Source: Gammaproteobacteria bacterium | GTDB lineage: Bacteria > Pseudomonadota > Gammaproteobacteria > SZUA-140 | Assembly (NCBI GenBank): GCA_016218365.1 | Contig: JACREF010000013.1 | Location: 39,875-103,874 of the forward strand | DNA: 64,000 nucleotides | Reading direction: 5' to 3' | Part shown: in pieces, positions 19,920 to 27,649 of the stretch | Layout of the letters: every line of letters begins with the position of its first letter | How positions within the stretch are numbered: the first letter of the stretch is position 1 | The notes under the pieces: generated by a model | What the model saw: only the letters and a program-made list of their open reading frames with translations | Database searches by the model: none | What the model was told of the DNA's origin: nothing | Position numbers and translations under genes: made by a program

Positions 19920-20627
19920 ATGATTTCGTATGGTCAATTCTGCCCGTTGGCGCAGGCTACCCAACTGCTGTGCGAGCGCTGGACCTTGATCGTCGTGCGC
20001 GAATTGATCGCGGGCAGCACGCGATTCAATCAGTTGAAAAAGGGTGTGCCGCTGATGTCGCCATCATTATTGTCAACCCGTCTCAAGCAACTGGCGGAGG
20101 CCGGGGTGATCGAGATCACCGGCAGCAAGGGGAACTATACCTATACGCTGACGCCTGCCGGGCGCGAGTTGCGTCCGCTCATCGAGCTGCTGGGGGCGTG
20201 GGGCCATCGCTGGGCGCCGTCAAACTTAAACAAGGGCGATCTGGATGCCGGTTTATTGATGTGGGACATGCGGCGCACCGTGGACCCTGCGGTGTTCCCC
20301 AGGCAACGCATCGTCGTGCAATTCGAATATCCGGATGCGCCCAAAGGGGAGCGTGACTGGTGGCTGGTCACTGAAAACGGTGAGATCGATCTGTGTTTGA
20401 ATGATCCCGGATACGATGTTGATATCGTCATCACGTGCTCGCTGAAGACGATGTCGGCAGTCTGGGTCCGCCAGCAGAGCTTTCGTGATGCAGTGAAAAA
20501 GGGTGATATCAAGGTGTCGGGCGACTCCAGGCTGACCAGCAAGCTGCAGGACTGGTTGCGTGCCAGCCCGCTGGCCCGGCTCGGCTCGATCGGTAAAATA
20601 CCAGAATTGGCGTGGAGCGCTGGTTGA
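19920..20627 (+). CDS. HxlR-family transcriptional regulator with C-terminal SCP2-like domain
   Basis: A 235-residue protein. Residues 1-105 form the winged helix typical of HxlR/MarR-like regulators (CERWTLIVVRELIAGSTRFNQL, then PSLLSTRLKQLAEAGVIE and YTLTPAGREL). The remainder resembles a sterol-carrier/SCP2-type ligand domain (CLNDPGYDVDIVITCSLKTMSAVW). A strong CAGGAGGGATTCA ribosome site precedes ATG 19920. It is divergent from the globin gene; regulation of that gene is inferred from position only. Confidence 0.88.
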   Translation: MISYGQFCPLAQATQLLCERWTLIVVRELIAGSTRFNQLKKGVPLMSPSLLSTRLKQLAEAGVIEITGSKGNYTYTLTPAGRELRPLIELLGAWGHRWAPSNLNKGDLDAGLLMWDMRRTVDPAVFPRQRIVVQFEYPDAPKGERDWWLVTENGEIDLCLNDPGYDVDIVITCSLKTMSAVWVRQQSFRDAVKKGDIKVSGDSRLTSKLQDWLRASPLARLGSIGKIPELAWSAG

Positions 20628-20675
20628 GCTGGCAGCGAGCATCTCAGCAATAACCGTCCCATTTCCCCGGCTGTA

Positions 20676-20882
20676 TTAATGACTTCGGGCCTGAATCGGC
20701 GGGCAGGACACCGAGCCATATGAACAGAATACGCAGCAGTCTCCGGGCTTGGGGTGCAGCAGCGCATGACACTGCGTACATTCGTAAAACCACAAGCAGG
20801 CATCCGCAGGCATGGTTTCCTGCTGGGCGTGACCGCACAGCGGACAGGTGATGACAGATTCGAGCACAGGTTCGGTGGCCAA
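20676..20882 (-). CDS. GDCCVxC-domain mini-protein
   Basis: This 68-residue cysteine-rich protein carries the signature GDCCVFCSYGSV near its C-terminus. An N-terminal CPLCGH and a central YECTQCHALLHPKPG lie ahead of it, giving zinc-ribbon-like cysteine pairs. The family is annotated as GDCCVxC (seleno)proteins; here the key position is Cys, with no internal TGA. It starts at TTG 20882 with GGAG seven bases upstream, and no ATG fits. Function is unknown; similar proteins are often near metal or redox genes. Confidence 0.8.
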   Translation of the reverse strand: MATEPVLESVITCPLCGHAQQETMPADACLWFYECTQCHALLHPKPGDCCVFCSYGSVSCPPIQARSH

Positions 20883-21130
20883 ATGGTTGCTCCAGTACGA
20901 GGAGGAATGAGTCCAACCCCCTCTCCCGCGTGCGGGAGAGAAGTGGGGAGATGCACGCGCGTAAAATCACCGGCTATTTGCGCGCCGCTTTTTTTGTGCC
21001 GCCGGGCCAGCAAACCGGGCAAGGGTCAGCGCCACGGTATGTATGCCCACGATTACACGTCTTCCAGCCACCTCGATTCGCTTTCGGCATGACCAGTCGC
21101 TGCTGTAGGGCGCCGGAGATGGGCGGTTCC
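20883..21130. other. Intergenic region with a CTCTCCC palindrome
   Basis: Apart from the short palindrome CCCCTCTCCCGCGTGCGGGAGAG (about 20910-20932), related to sequences near 16600, 48148 and 55905, nothing is recognised here before the DUF2442 relic. Confidence 0.5.
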
Positions 21131-21300
21131 CTAATGGTTGCCGCGCAGCAGGCCCATCACACTCAGGTCTTCATCGATCTCCGGCCAATGAATGCCTTCA
21201 CCGTCACCTAGACCGGATGAGTTGCTATCAACAAAGATTCGCGCGCGAAAATTCTTGTCACCGGCGCCAGGACAAAAGTTTATCGTACAAATTGCGACGC
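21131..21300 (-). pseudogene. Relic of a DUF2442-type protein (C-terminal end)
   Basis: On the minus strand the frame ending at TAG 21131-21133 reads [20 protein letters not shown], then LRGNH and stop, which resembles the conserved C-terminus of DUF2442 proteins. These are often found in toxin-antitoxin-like pairs. The open frame is bounded upstream by a stop just before 21300 and contains no plausible start codon. The N-terminal half of the domain is missing, so it is a broken fragment. Confidence 0.5.
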
Positions 21301-21316
21301 CTTAACCGATAAGAAA

Positions 21317-24300
21317 CTAAGCCGTGTTATACCGCAAAATTAAATCCACCGCCTGTTCTGCAGGCATCGGCCGGGCAATATGGTATCCCTGTATCTCATC
21401 GCACCCCTCGGCGCACAGAAAATCAAGATGGTCCTGCGTCTCAACGCCCTCCGCAATCACCCTTATCCTAAGGGCGCGAGCCAGCGCGATGATCGCCCTG
21501 ACAAGCACGGCATCATTGCTATCCGTCAACACATCGCGTACGAACGACTGGTCGATCTTGAGCTTGTCAATGGGAAAACGTTTGAGATAGCTCAACGATG
21601 AGTACCCTGTGCCGAAGTCGTCGAGAGAGATCATGATGCCTGCCCGCTTGAACTCCTGTAAAACAGCGCTGACTGATTTCATGCCCTCCACCAGGATGCT
21701 CTCGGTAATCTCCAGTTCGAGACTATGCGGATCCAGCCCGGTCTCGTTCACGATTTCCAGAGCACGCCGCGAAAATAGCGGCTCCCTGAACTGGCGAGCT
21801 GAAAGATTCACTGCCATACCCACATCGAGCACCCCCTGTTCCTGCCACGCCTTTGCTTGCAGACAGGCGGTACGCAGAACCCATTCTCCCAACGGAACGA
21901 TCAGGCCGGCGTCCTCGGCGACAGGGATGAACTGCGCCGGCGATATCATGCCCTTGTCCGGATGCTGCCATCGCACCAGCGCTTCGACACCGATGATGCG
22001 GTTACTCCCGATATCAAGTTGCGGCTGGTAGTGAAGAATAAACTCCTCTTGATCCAACGCGCGCCGCAGCCCTGTCTGCAACGCAAGACGCGCCGTGGCG
22101 CGCGCGGTCATGGTTGCGGCGTAAAACCGGTAGCAGTTCCGGCCCGCAGCCTTTGCCGCATACATTGCAGAATCAGCATTTCTCAGCAGGTTTTCAACGT
22201 CGCCGTCATCGAACGGATATAAAGTTATGCCCATGCTGAACGTCACAAATATCTGATGTCCGAGGATATCAAATGGCTCTTTGAAGCCATCGGCCGCGTG
22301 TTGCGCCACTTGAACAACATCATCAGCGTGCCCCACGTCCGCGAGAACCACGGCGAATTCATCCCCGCCGAAACGGGCAACGGTATCGCTCGGCCGGAAA
22401 CAATCCTGCAGCCGTTTGGCTACCGCCTGCAACAACGCATTGCCCGCTTCATGGCCCAGCGTGTCATTCACGTCCTTGAAATGGTCGAGATCCATGAGCA
22501 TGATGCCCGCCAGGCGTTGCTTACGATCCGCCTCGGTAAAGGCTTGAGATAGGCGGTCTTTGAACAGCATCCGGTTCGGCAGCCCGGTCAGATCGTCATA
22601 GTACGCCAGATAACTGACGCGCTCCGCCGCGCGCATCTGCTCCGTGACATCCTGGGCCAATGACGCGACACCGATTACCCGGCTGCCGACATCTATCAGC
22701 GGGGTGTTATACCACTCGCAATAGATTGTCTTGCCATCCTTGGTGATGTTTTCATTGGTACTGCGGAAGCCGCTCCGCCCAGTCAACAGGTTTTTCCACA
22801 TTTGCGCGACGTGGGATTTTGCGCTTTCCGGAAGAATCAATTCCATCGCATGACGCCCAACGGCTTCCGCTTTGGTGTAACCGAAAATTTTTTCCGCAGC
22901 CGGGTTCCAGTTCACAACCATAAACTCCATGTCCCATTCGATCACGGCAAGCGGCGTCTGCTGAAAGTACAGGGAAAGCCGTTGCGCCGATTCCTGAATT
23001 ATTTTTTCGGCACATTTGCGCGCAGTGATGTCACGATCCACGCCGCGATAACCAAGCAAATCCCCATCTTGATTCAAGATAGGCATGCCGCTGGTTTCCA
23101 GTACCACGATGCGCCCGTCCCTGTGCAGGCTCCGGTTTTCCAACGCCTGAAATGGCCTGCGCTCTGCCGCAATGCTTGCAAAGTCATGCGAAATACGCCC
23201 AGCCTCTTCCGGCGGCATGAAGTCGAAGGGGGTTTTGCCGAGCACTTCATCCGGCTCATACCCCAGTAAATCCTTCACCTTGGGGCTCGCATAGACATAA
23301 CGCGCATTCGCATCGACCTCCCAAATCCAATCACTCGAACTCTCGACCAGGCCGCGAAAACGGGCCTCGCTCCGCTTGATCACTGCCTGAGATGATGCGA
23401 GCCGTTTCTCTACCCGACCGATCACCAGATAAAAAAACCAAAGAAGCGCCCCGCCCAATCCGAACGAAACGCCACCCGCCAGCATAATGTCATGCCTGCT
23501 ATCCGCGTTGCGGGCAGTCACATCACGCAAAAGCAGCATATTGCCGACCTCGCGCCCTCCTGCATCGCTGAGCGTGATGTGACCTGTATGGAGTTTGTTT
23601 TTTTGATCCGATAGTTCGGCATGTGTATGGGCTGGGAGGTCTTCCTGAGCGAGAGCTTCATGGATCGTAGATGAGGTGCTTGGCCTCGTCTGAAAAATGA
23701 CGACACTATCGGGCAAGGAATCCCATTCCCCCTGGCGACTCAGCATTGCCATCCCCTGCGCCCAATCTTGCTGCGACAAATAGCGTTTTTTGACGGTTAC
23801 AAAGAGCTCGAGTCCAAGCACCTCGCGTATCGAATCCAGGATGTTGCTAATCTCTTCACCCAATTCAAGATATCCGATCAAACGATCTCCATCCCGCCAG
23901 GGAACAACCGTTCGCAGAGTGAAGGTTCCTGCCGGCCCGAGCTCCAAACCCGCGGCCAGCTTCCCGGTTGTTTGCGCCTGTTTTGCCGTGAACCGGTCAA
24001 TCACATCGCCATGGCTGTCCGGTTGGTGCACCCGCAGGAAAACACCACGATCAGGACGTATGAAATAAAAGTGGGTAACGCCGTATTCCCTGCGCAAACT
24101 TTCCAATACAGGCTTTGCACGACGCAATAACGCTTGCCGATCACCGGCAAGCATGGCGCGTTTAAGCGCTTCGTCCTGGGAAATAACCGTCAGTGTGGCA
24201 GAGAGTTTATCGGTGTTAGCGCGTACCGCAGACCTGAAGACACGCTGTGCGGACAGGAAGGCGTTGTCTACATATTCTGCCGAATATTCTGCTTCCAGAT

Positions 24301-24421
24301 GTGTGAAGGTGTACAAGTGAACGGCGGCAAATACCGCCAGTGATGCCGCCAAAGGGAGTAATAGAATGGCCTTGAGACTGAGGCGTTGGATATGCACACT
24401 CATATTTGATTTCGAACTCAT
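21317..24421 (-). CDS. Membrane sensor PAS-PAS-GGDEF-EAL protein
   Basis: A 1034-residue c-di-GMP enzyme. Transmembrane helices near residues 15-37 and 311-335 flank a periplasmic Cache-like sensor (about 45-300). Two PAS domains follow (about 350-470 and 478-600). The GGDEF domain has intact FGGDEF at 684-689 and an I-site RPSD at 676-679. The EAL domain has intact EALVRW at 813-818 and DDFGTGYSSLSYLK. Both synthesis and hydrolysis of c-di-GMP are therefore possible. The gene is AT-richer than the housekeeping genes around it and stands alone, suggesting an accessory origin. Confidence 0.92.
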   Translation of the reverse strand: MSSKSNMSVHIQRLSLKAILLLPLAASLAVFAAVHLYTFTHLEAEYSAEYVDNAFLSAQRVFRSAVRANTDKLSATLTVISQDEALKRAMLAGDRQALLRRAKPVLESLRREYGVTHFYFIRPDRGVFLRVHQPDSHGDVIDRFTAKQAQTTGKLAAGLELGPAGTFTLRTVVPWRDGDRLIGYLELGEEISNILDSIREVLGLELFVTVKKRYLSQQDWAQGMAMLSRQGEWDSLPDSVVIFQTRPSTSSTIHEALAQEDLPAHTHAELSDQKNKLHTGHITLSDAGGREVGNMLLLRDVTARNADSRHDIMLAGGVSFGLGGALLWFFYLVIGRVEKRLASSQAVIKRSEARFRGLVESSSDWIWEVDANARYVYASPKVKDLLGYEPDEVLGKTPFDFMPPEEAGRISHDFASIAAERRPFQALENRSLHRDGRIVVLETSGMPILNQDGDLLGYRGVDRDITARKCAEKIIQESAQRLSLYFQQTPLAVIEWDMEFMVVNWNPAAEKIFGYTKAEAVGRHAMELILPESAKSHVAQMWKNLLTGRSGFRSTNENITKDGKTIYCEWYNTPLIDVGSRVIGVASLAQDVTEQMRAAERVSYLAYYDDLTGLPNRMLFKDRLSQAFTEADRKQRLAGIMLMDLDHFKDVNDTLGHEAGNALLQAVAKRLQDCFRPSDTVARFGGDEFAVVLADVGHADDVVQVAQHAADGFKEPFDILGHQIFVTFSMGITLYPFDDGDVENLLRNADSAMYAAKAAGRNCYRFYAATMTARATARLALQTGLRRALDQEEFILHYQPQLDIGSNRIIGVEALVRWQHPDKGMISPAQFIPVAEDAGLIVPLGEWVLRTACLQAKAWQEQGVLDVGMAVNLSARQFREPLFSRRALEIVNETGLDPHSLELEITESILVEGMKSVSAVLQEFKRAGIMISLDDFGTGYSSLSYLKRFPIDKLKIDQSFVRDVLTDSNDAVLVRAIIALARALRIRVIAEGVETQDHLDFLCAEGCDEIQGYHIARPMPAEQAVDLILRYNTA

Positions 24422-24649
24422 CTTATGCGCTCAACGTTATAACAGGTCCGCGCGAGTCATGCGGCATCTGCTGCCGTTATCACGGTGTTGCAGCAATTGA
24501 GGATGTGTCATAGACGCTTCCCTGCATATTGATGGCTGGACTATGCCACAGCCGTTAAAATATTGGCAAGCCGATTTGGTTAGGCGGGGCAGGGGTTAAT
24601 GCCTCGCAATGTTGGGCTTCATTACATTCAGCCCAACCTACCGTCTATG
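24422..24649. other. Intergenic region with an R5-type palindrome
   Basis: No gene is seen here. TGTTGGGCTTCATTACATTC with AGCCCAACCTACC (24609-24642) is an R5-type inverted repeat just downstream of the degS-like gene and may serve as its transcript end. Confidence 0.5.
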
Positions 24650-25828
24650 CTACGGCCGGCTACTATCCTGTTGCTGCGGTTCCGGCTTTGGCCGTTGCGT
24701 GACGGTGGCGGTCAGTGTCTTGCTCTTGCCGCTGCGCAGCACCTTCAGCTCGATCTTTTTGCCCGGTGCTTGCGACGCGATCTTCTGCAGTGTGTCGCGT
24801 AGCGTGGTCACTGCAGCGCCGGCGACCTCGGTGATGATGTCGCCGGTCTCGAGGCCGGCCTTGTCGGCCGGGCCGTCGCGCAGGATGCGGGCGACGACGA
24901 CGCCCTTGCCGGGCGGCACGCCGAAGGATTCAGCCAGCGGCGGTGTCAGTTCCTGGATCTCGATGCCGAGCCAGCTGCGCGTGACCTGGCCGCTCTTGAT
25001 CAGCTGCGTCATCACGTCCTTGGCCAGATTGACCGGGATCGCGAAGCCGATCCCTTCCGAGCCGCCGGAGCGCGAGAAGATCGCGGTGTTGATGCCGATC
25101 AGTTCGCCGCCGGCATTGACCAGCGCGCCGCCGGAGTTGCCGGGGTTGATCGCAGCATCGGTCTGAATGAAGTTCTCGAAGGTTGACAAGCCGAGTTCGC
25201 TGCGGCCGGTGGCGCTGATGATGCCCTGGGTCACGGTCTGGCCGACGCCGAACGGATCGCCGATCGCCAGCACGACGTCACCGACCTGCAGCAGGTCGGA
25301 ATGACCGAGCACCATCGGTGTCAGCGTGCCGAGATCGGTCTTTAATATCGCGATGTCGGTCTCGGGGTCGGTGCCGACCAGCCTGGCACTGGCGTGGCGG
25401 CCGTCCTGCAGCCCGACATCGATCTCGTCGGCGCCGTCGATGACGTGGTTGTTGGTGATGATATAGCCGCTGGCGCTGACGATGACACCGGAACCGAGGC
25501 TGGTCTGCTGCGATTGCTGCGGCGGCAGCGCGTCACCGAAGAAGCGGCGGAACGCCGGGTCGTCGAGCAACGGGTGGTTGGCCCGGGTCACCGTCTTGCT
25601 GGTGTGGATGTTGACCACCGACGGCGCGGCGCGCTTGACGGCCGGGGCATACGAGGCCGGGGCGGCGCCCTGGGCCTGGGCCATGGGCGCGTGCGGCGCC
25701 TCGACGAATTCGACCTTGGCCTGCTGCGGCCCGGAGCGGCCCCACAGCAGCAGTACAGCGATGGCGCCGCCGGCCAGCCCGACCAGCAGGCCCTGGCCGA
25801 TGTACGGGAGAAGTTTGCGTATCTGCAT
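24650..25828 (-). CDS. DegS/AlgW-type periplasmic serine protease
   Basis: A 392-residue membrane-anchored HtrA protease. It has an N-terminal helix (about 10-29), a trypsin-like domain with His128 (NNHVID), Asp158 (ETDIAIL) and Ser232 (NPGNSGGAL), and one PDZ domain (about 285-375). A single PDZ plus an anchor is the DegS/AlgW layout; those enzymes cleave the anti-sigma factor in the envelope stress response. In Pseudomonas the orthologue also lies near hisC and a Nif3-like gene. It is divergent from that gene here. A DegQ-like role cannot be excluded. Confidence 0.9.
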   Translation of the reverse strand: MQIRKLLPYIGQGLLVGLAGGAIAVLLLWGRSGPQQAKVEFVEAPHAPMAQAQGAAPASYAPAVKRAAPSVVNIHTSKTVTRANHPLLDDPAFRRFFGDALPPQQSQQTSLGSGVIVSASGYIITNNHVIDGADEIDVGLQDGRHASARLVGTDPETDIAILKTDLGTLTPMVLGHSDLLQVGDVVLAIGDPFGVGQTVTQGIISATGRSELGLSTFENFIQTDAAINPGNSGGALVNAGGELIGINTAIFSRSGGSEGIGFAIPVNLAKDVMTQLIKSGQVTRSWLGIEIQELTPPLAESFGVPPGKGVVVARILRDGPADKAGLETGDIITEVAGAAVTTLRDTLQKIASQAPGKKIELKVLRSGKSKTLTATVTQRPKPEPQQQDSSRP

Positions 25829-25889
25829 CGATCCGTTACCCTAGACGAGCCGCGGCGTCGCGGCATCAAGACCCAGAAGGATAGAGAAC

Positions 25890-26651
25890 ATGGTGGCCCT
25901 TGTCACGCTGGTCAATGAGCTCGATACGCTGCTCAAGCCGGGCGCCTATAGCGACTATGCGCCGAACGGCCTGCAGGTCGAGGGGCGGGCCGAGGTGCGG
26001 CGGCTGGTGACCGGCGTCACCGCCAGCCTCGAACTGCTGGAGGCGGCGGTCGCGGCGCAGGCCGATGCGGTGCTGGTGCATCACGGCTATTTCTGGAAGG
26101 GCGAGTCGCCGTGCATCACCGGCATCAAGCGCCGGCGCTTGCAGACGCTGTTGCAGCACGACATCAGTCTGCTGGCCTACCACCTGCCGCTCGATGATCA
26201 CCACGAGCTGGGCAATAACCGTCAGCTGGCCCGCCAGCTCGGACTGATCATCGACGGTCAGGTGGCGGTCACCGGGGCCGGGGTCGCGCTGTGGCATGGC
26301 CGCTTGCCGCAGCCCCTGGCACCACAACAGTGCGCGGACTGGATCGCGCAACGTCTCGGCCGGACACCACAGCTGCTGGCGGCGCCGTCCCGGCCGCAGG
26401 TCTCGACCCTCGCCTGGTGCAGTGGCGCGGCCCAGCAGCTGATCGACGATGCGGCCCGGCTTGGGGTCGATGCCTATATCAGTGGCGAGGTCTCGGAACA
26501 GACCTGGCACAGCGCCCGCGAGGGCGGGATTAATTATTTTGCTGCCGGTCACCATGCCACCGAACGCTATGGCGTCATGGCGCTGGGGACGCATCTTGCC
26601 GGACAGTTCGCCATCGAGCACCGCTTCATCGATATCGAAAATCCGCTGTGA
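25890..26651 (+). CDS. Nif3-like dinuclear metal centre protein (YbgI family)
   Basis: A 253-residue protein of the NIF3/YbgI family. It starts VALVTLVNELDTLLKPGAYSDYAPNGLQVEG, and the metal-binding histidines lie in VLVHHGYFWKGE and INYFAAGHHATERYG. A related GTP cyclohydrolase-like activity has been proposed for some members, but the function is not settled. It is divergent from the degS-like gene with 61 bases between them. Confidence 0.92.
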   Translation: MVALVTLVNELDTLLKPGAYSDYAPNGLQVEGRAEVRRLVTGVTASLELLEAAVAAQADAVLVHHGYFWKGESPCITGIKRRRLQTLLQHDISLLAYHLPLDDHHELGNNRQLARQLGLIIDGQVAVTGAGVALWHGRLPQPLAPQQCADWIAQRLGRTPQLLAAPSRPQVSTLAWCSGAAQQLIDDAARLGVDAYISGEVSEQTWHSAREGGINYFAAGHHATERYGVMALGTHLAGQFAIEHRFIDIENPL

Positions 26652-26986
26652 ATGATCGTCAGGACAGGCTTGCAATCAACAGCGAAATGTTTTTTAATCG
26701 GAAACACCTGACTCTCATGCTCGGTTGCTTGCGTTGACAGGGCGGGGAATGTTTGTCTACGATCGGGGCAAGTTACAAGAAGTCGGCGGGAAACGAGTCG
26801 ACCACAGGTGTGATGACACCTGATTCCGGCGCGCCAGGGGGGGCCGGACCGGCAGCATAGGGATACGCCGGATATGTCGTTTATGAACTAATCTGTATGC
26901 AAGGCCTGCGGGCTTCGCTATTTTTTCAGGATCGCACAGCATCCTTTGATGTTTTGTGCACGATAAAAAGAGATAAGAGAGGGAAG
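26652..26986. other. Leader region of the alternative complex III operon
   Basis: There are 335 bases without a gene between the Nif3-like gene and actA. A sigma-70-like promoter is proposed at 26734-26763. The stretch up to actA would then be a leader of over 200 bases. No known riboswitch was recognised in it. Confidence 0.5.
26734..26763 (+). promoter_or_regulatory. Candidate sigma-70 promoter for the act operon
   Basis: TTGACA at 26734-26739 matches the -35 consensus exactly. After 18 bases TACGAT (26758-26763) matches four of six -10 positions. It lies about 225 bases before actA and no competing site was obvious. Confidence 0.4.
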
Positions 26987-27613
26987 ATGTCAGCCATGCA
27001 GCTTTTCTTTGGGAGACGACTGCTGTCGTGTCAGTCGCTGCGCTCGCCGGGTCGTAGCCTGCTGCTGCCCCTGGGCTTCGTTGTGGCATTGTTCGCCGCG
27101 GCGCCGCTGCTGGCCGAGGTGCCCAATGCCGTCGCGCCGACCGAGACCTACAGCGGCGACCAGGTCGAGCAGCCGATCGAGTTCCCGCATGACATCCATG
27201 CCAAGGTCAACAAGATCAACTGCATGTACTGTCATACCTATGCCCGCCGCAGCAAGGTCGCCGGCATCCCGCCGACCAGCAAGTGCATGGGCTGCCACAC
27301 CGTGATCGCGACCGACAAGCCGCGCATCAAGAAGCTGACCGAATACTGGGAAAAGGGCGAGTCGCCGAAGTGGAAGAAGGTCCATGACCTGCCCGATTAC
27401 GTGCATTTCACCCACGAAAAGCACCTGCAGCGCTTCATCTTCGACAACAAGGACATGAAGGTCGAGAATGCGTCCGAGGTCTGCGCCTTCTGTCACGGCG
27501 AGATCAAGGATATGACGGTGGCGCAGAAATCACGGCCGCTGACGATGGGCTTCTGCCGACGCTGTCATGAGCAGAACAAAGGTCCTTTTGACTGCTGGAA
27601 GTGTCACAAGTAA
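26987..27613 (+). CDS. actA: Alternative complex III pentahaem cytochrome ActA
   Basis: A 208-residue protein with an N-terminal hydrophobic signal/anchor (LLLPLGFVVALFAAAPLLA) and five CxxCH haem sites at 79-83, 100-104, 166-170, 190-194 and 203-207. Five haems are the standard for ActA of alternative complex III, which takes electrons from quinol to cytochrome c or an oxidase. An AGAGAGGGA ribosome site precedes ATG 26987. It is the first gene of a seven-gene operon. Confidence 0.93.
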   Translation: MSAMQLFFGRRLLSCQSLRSPGRSLLLPLGFVVALFAAAPLLAEVPNAVAPTETYSGDQVEQPIEFPHDIHAKVNKINCMYCHTYARRSKVAGIPPTSKCMGCHTVIATDKPRIKKLTEYWEKGESPKWKKVHDLPDYVHFTHEKHLQRFIFDNKDMKVENASEVCAFCHGEIKDMTVAQKSRPLTMGFCRRCHEQNKGPFDCWKCHK

Positions 27614-27649
27614 CGATTCGTCAAACGGCTAGGCAACAGAAAACACGGG

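Noticed and set aside
20676..20882. Selenocysteine-encoding version of the GDCCVxC gene
   Set aside because: The frame contains only TGC/TGT at the signature, no in-frame TGA and no obvious SECIS hairpin.
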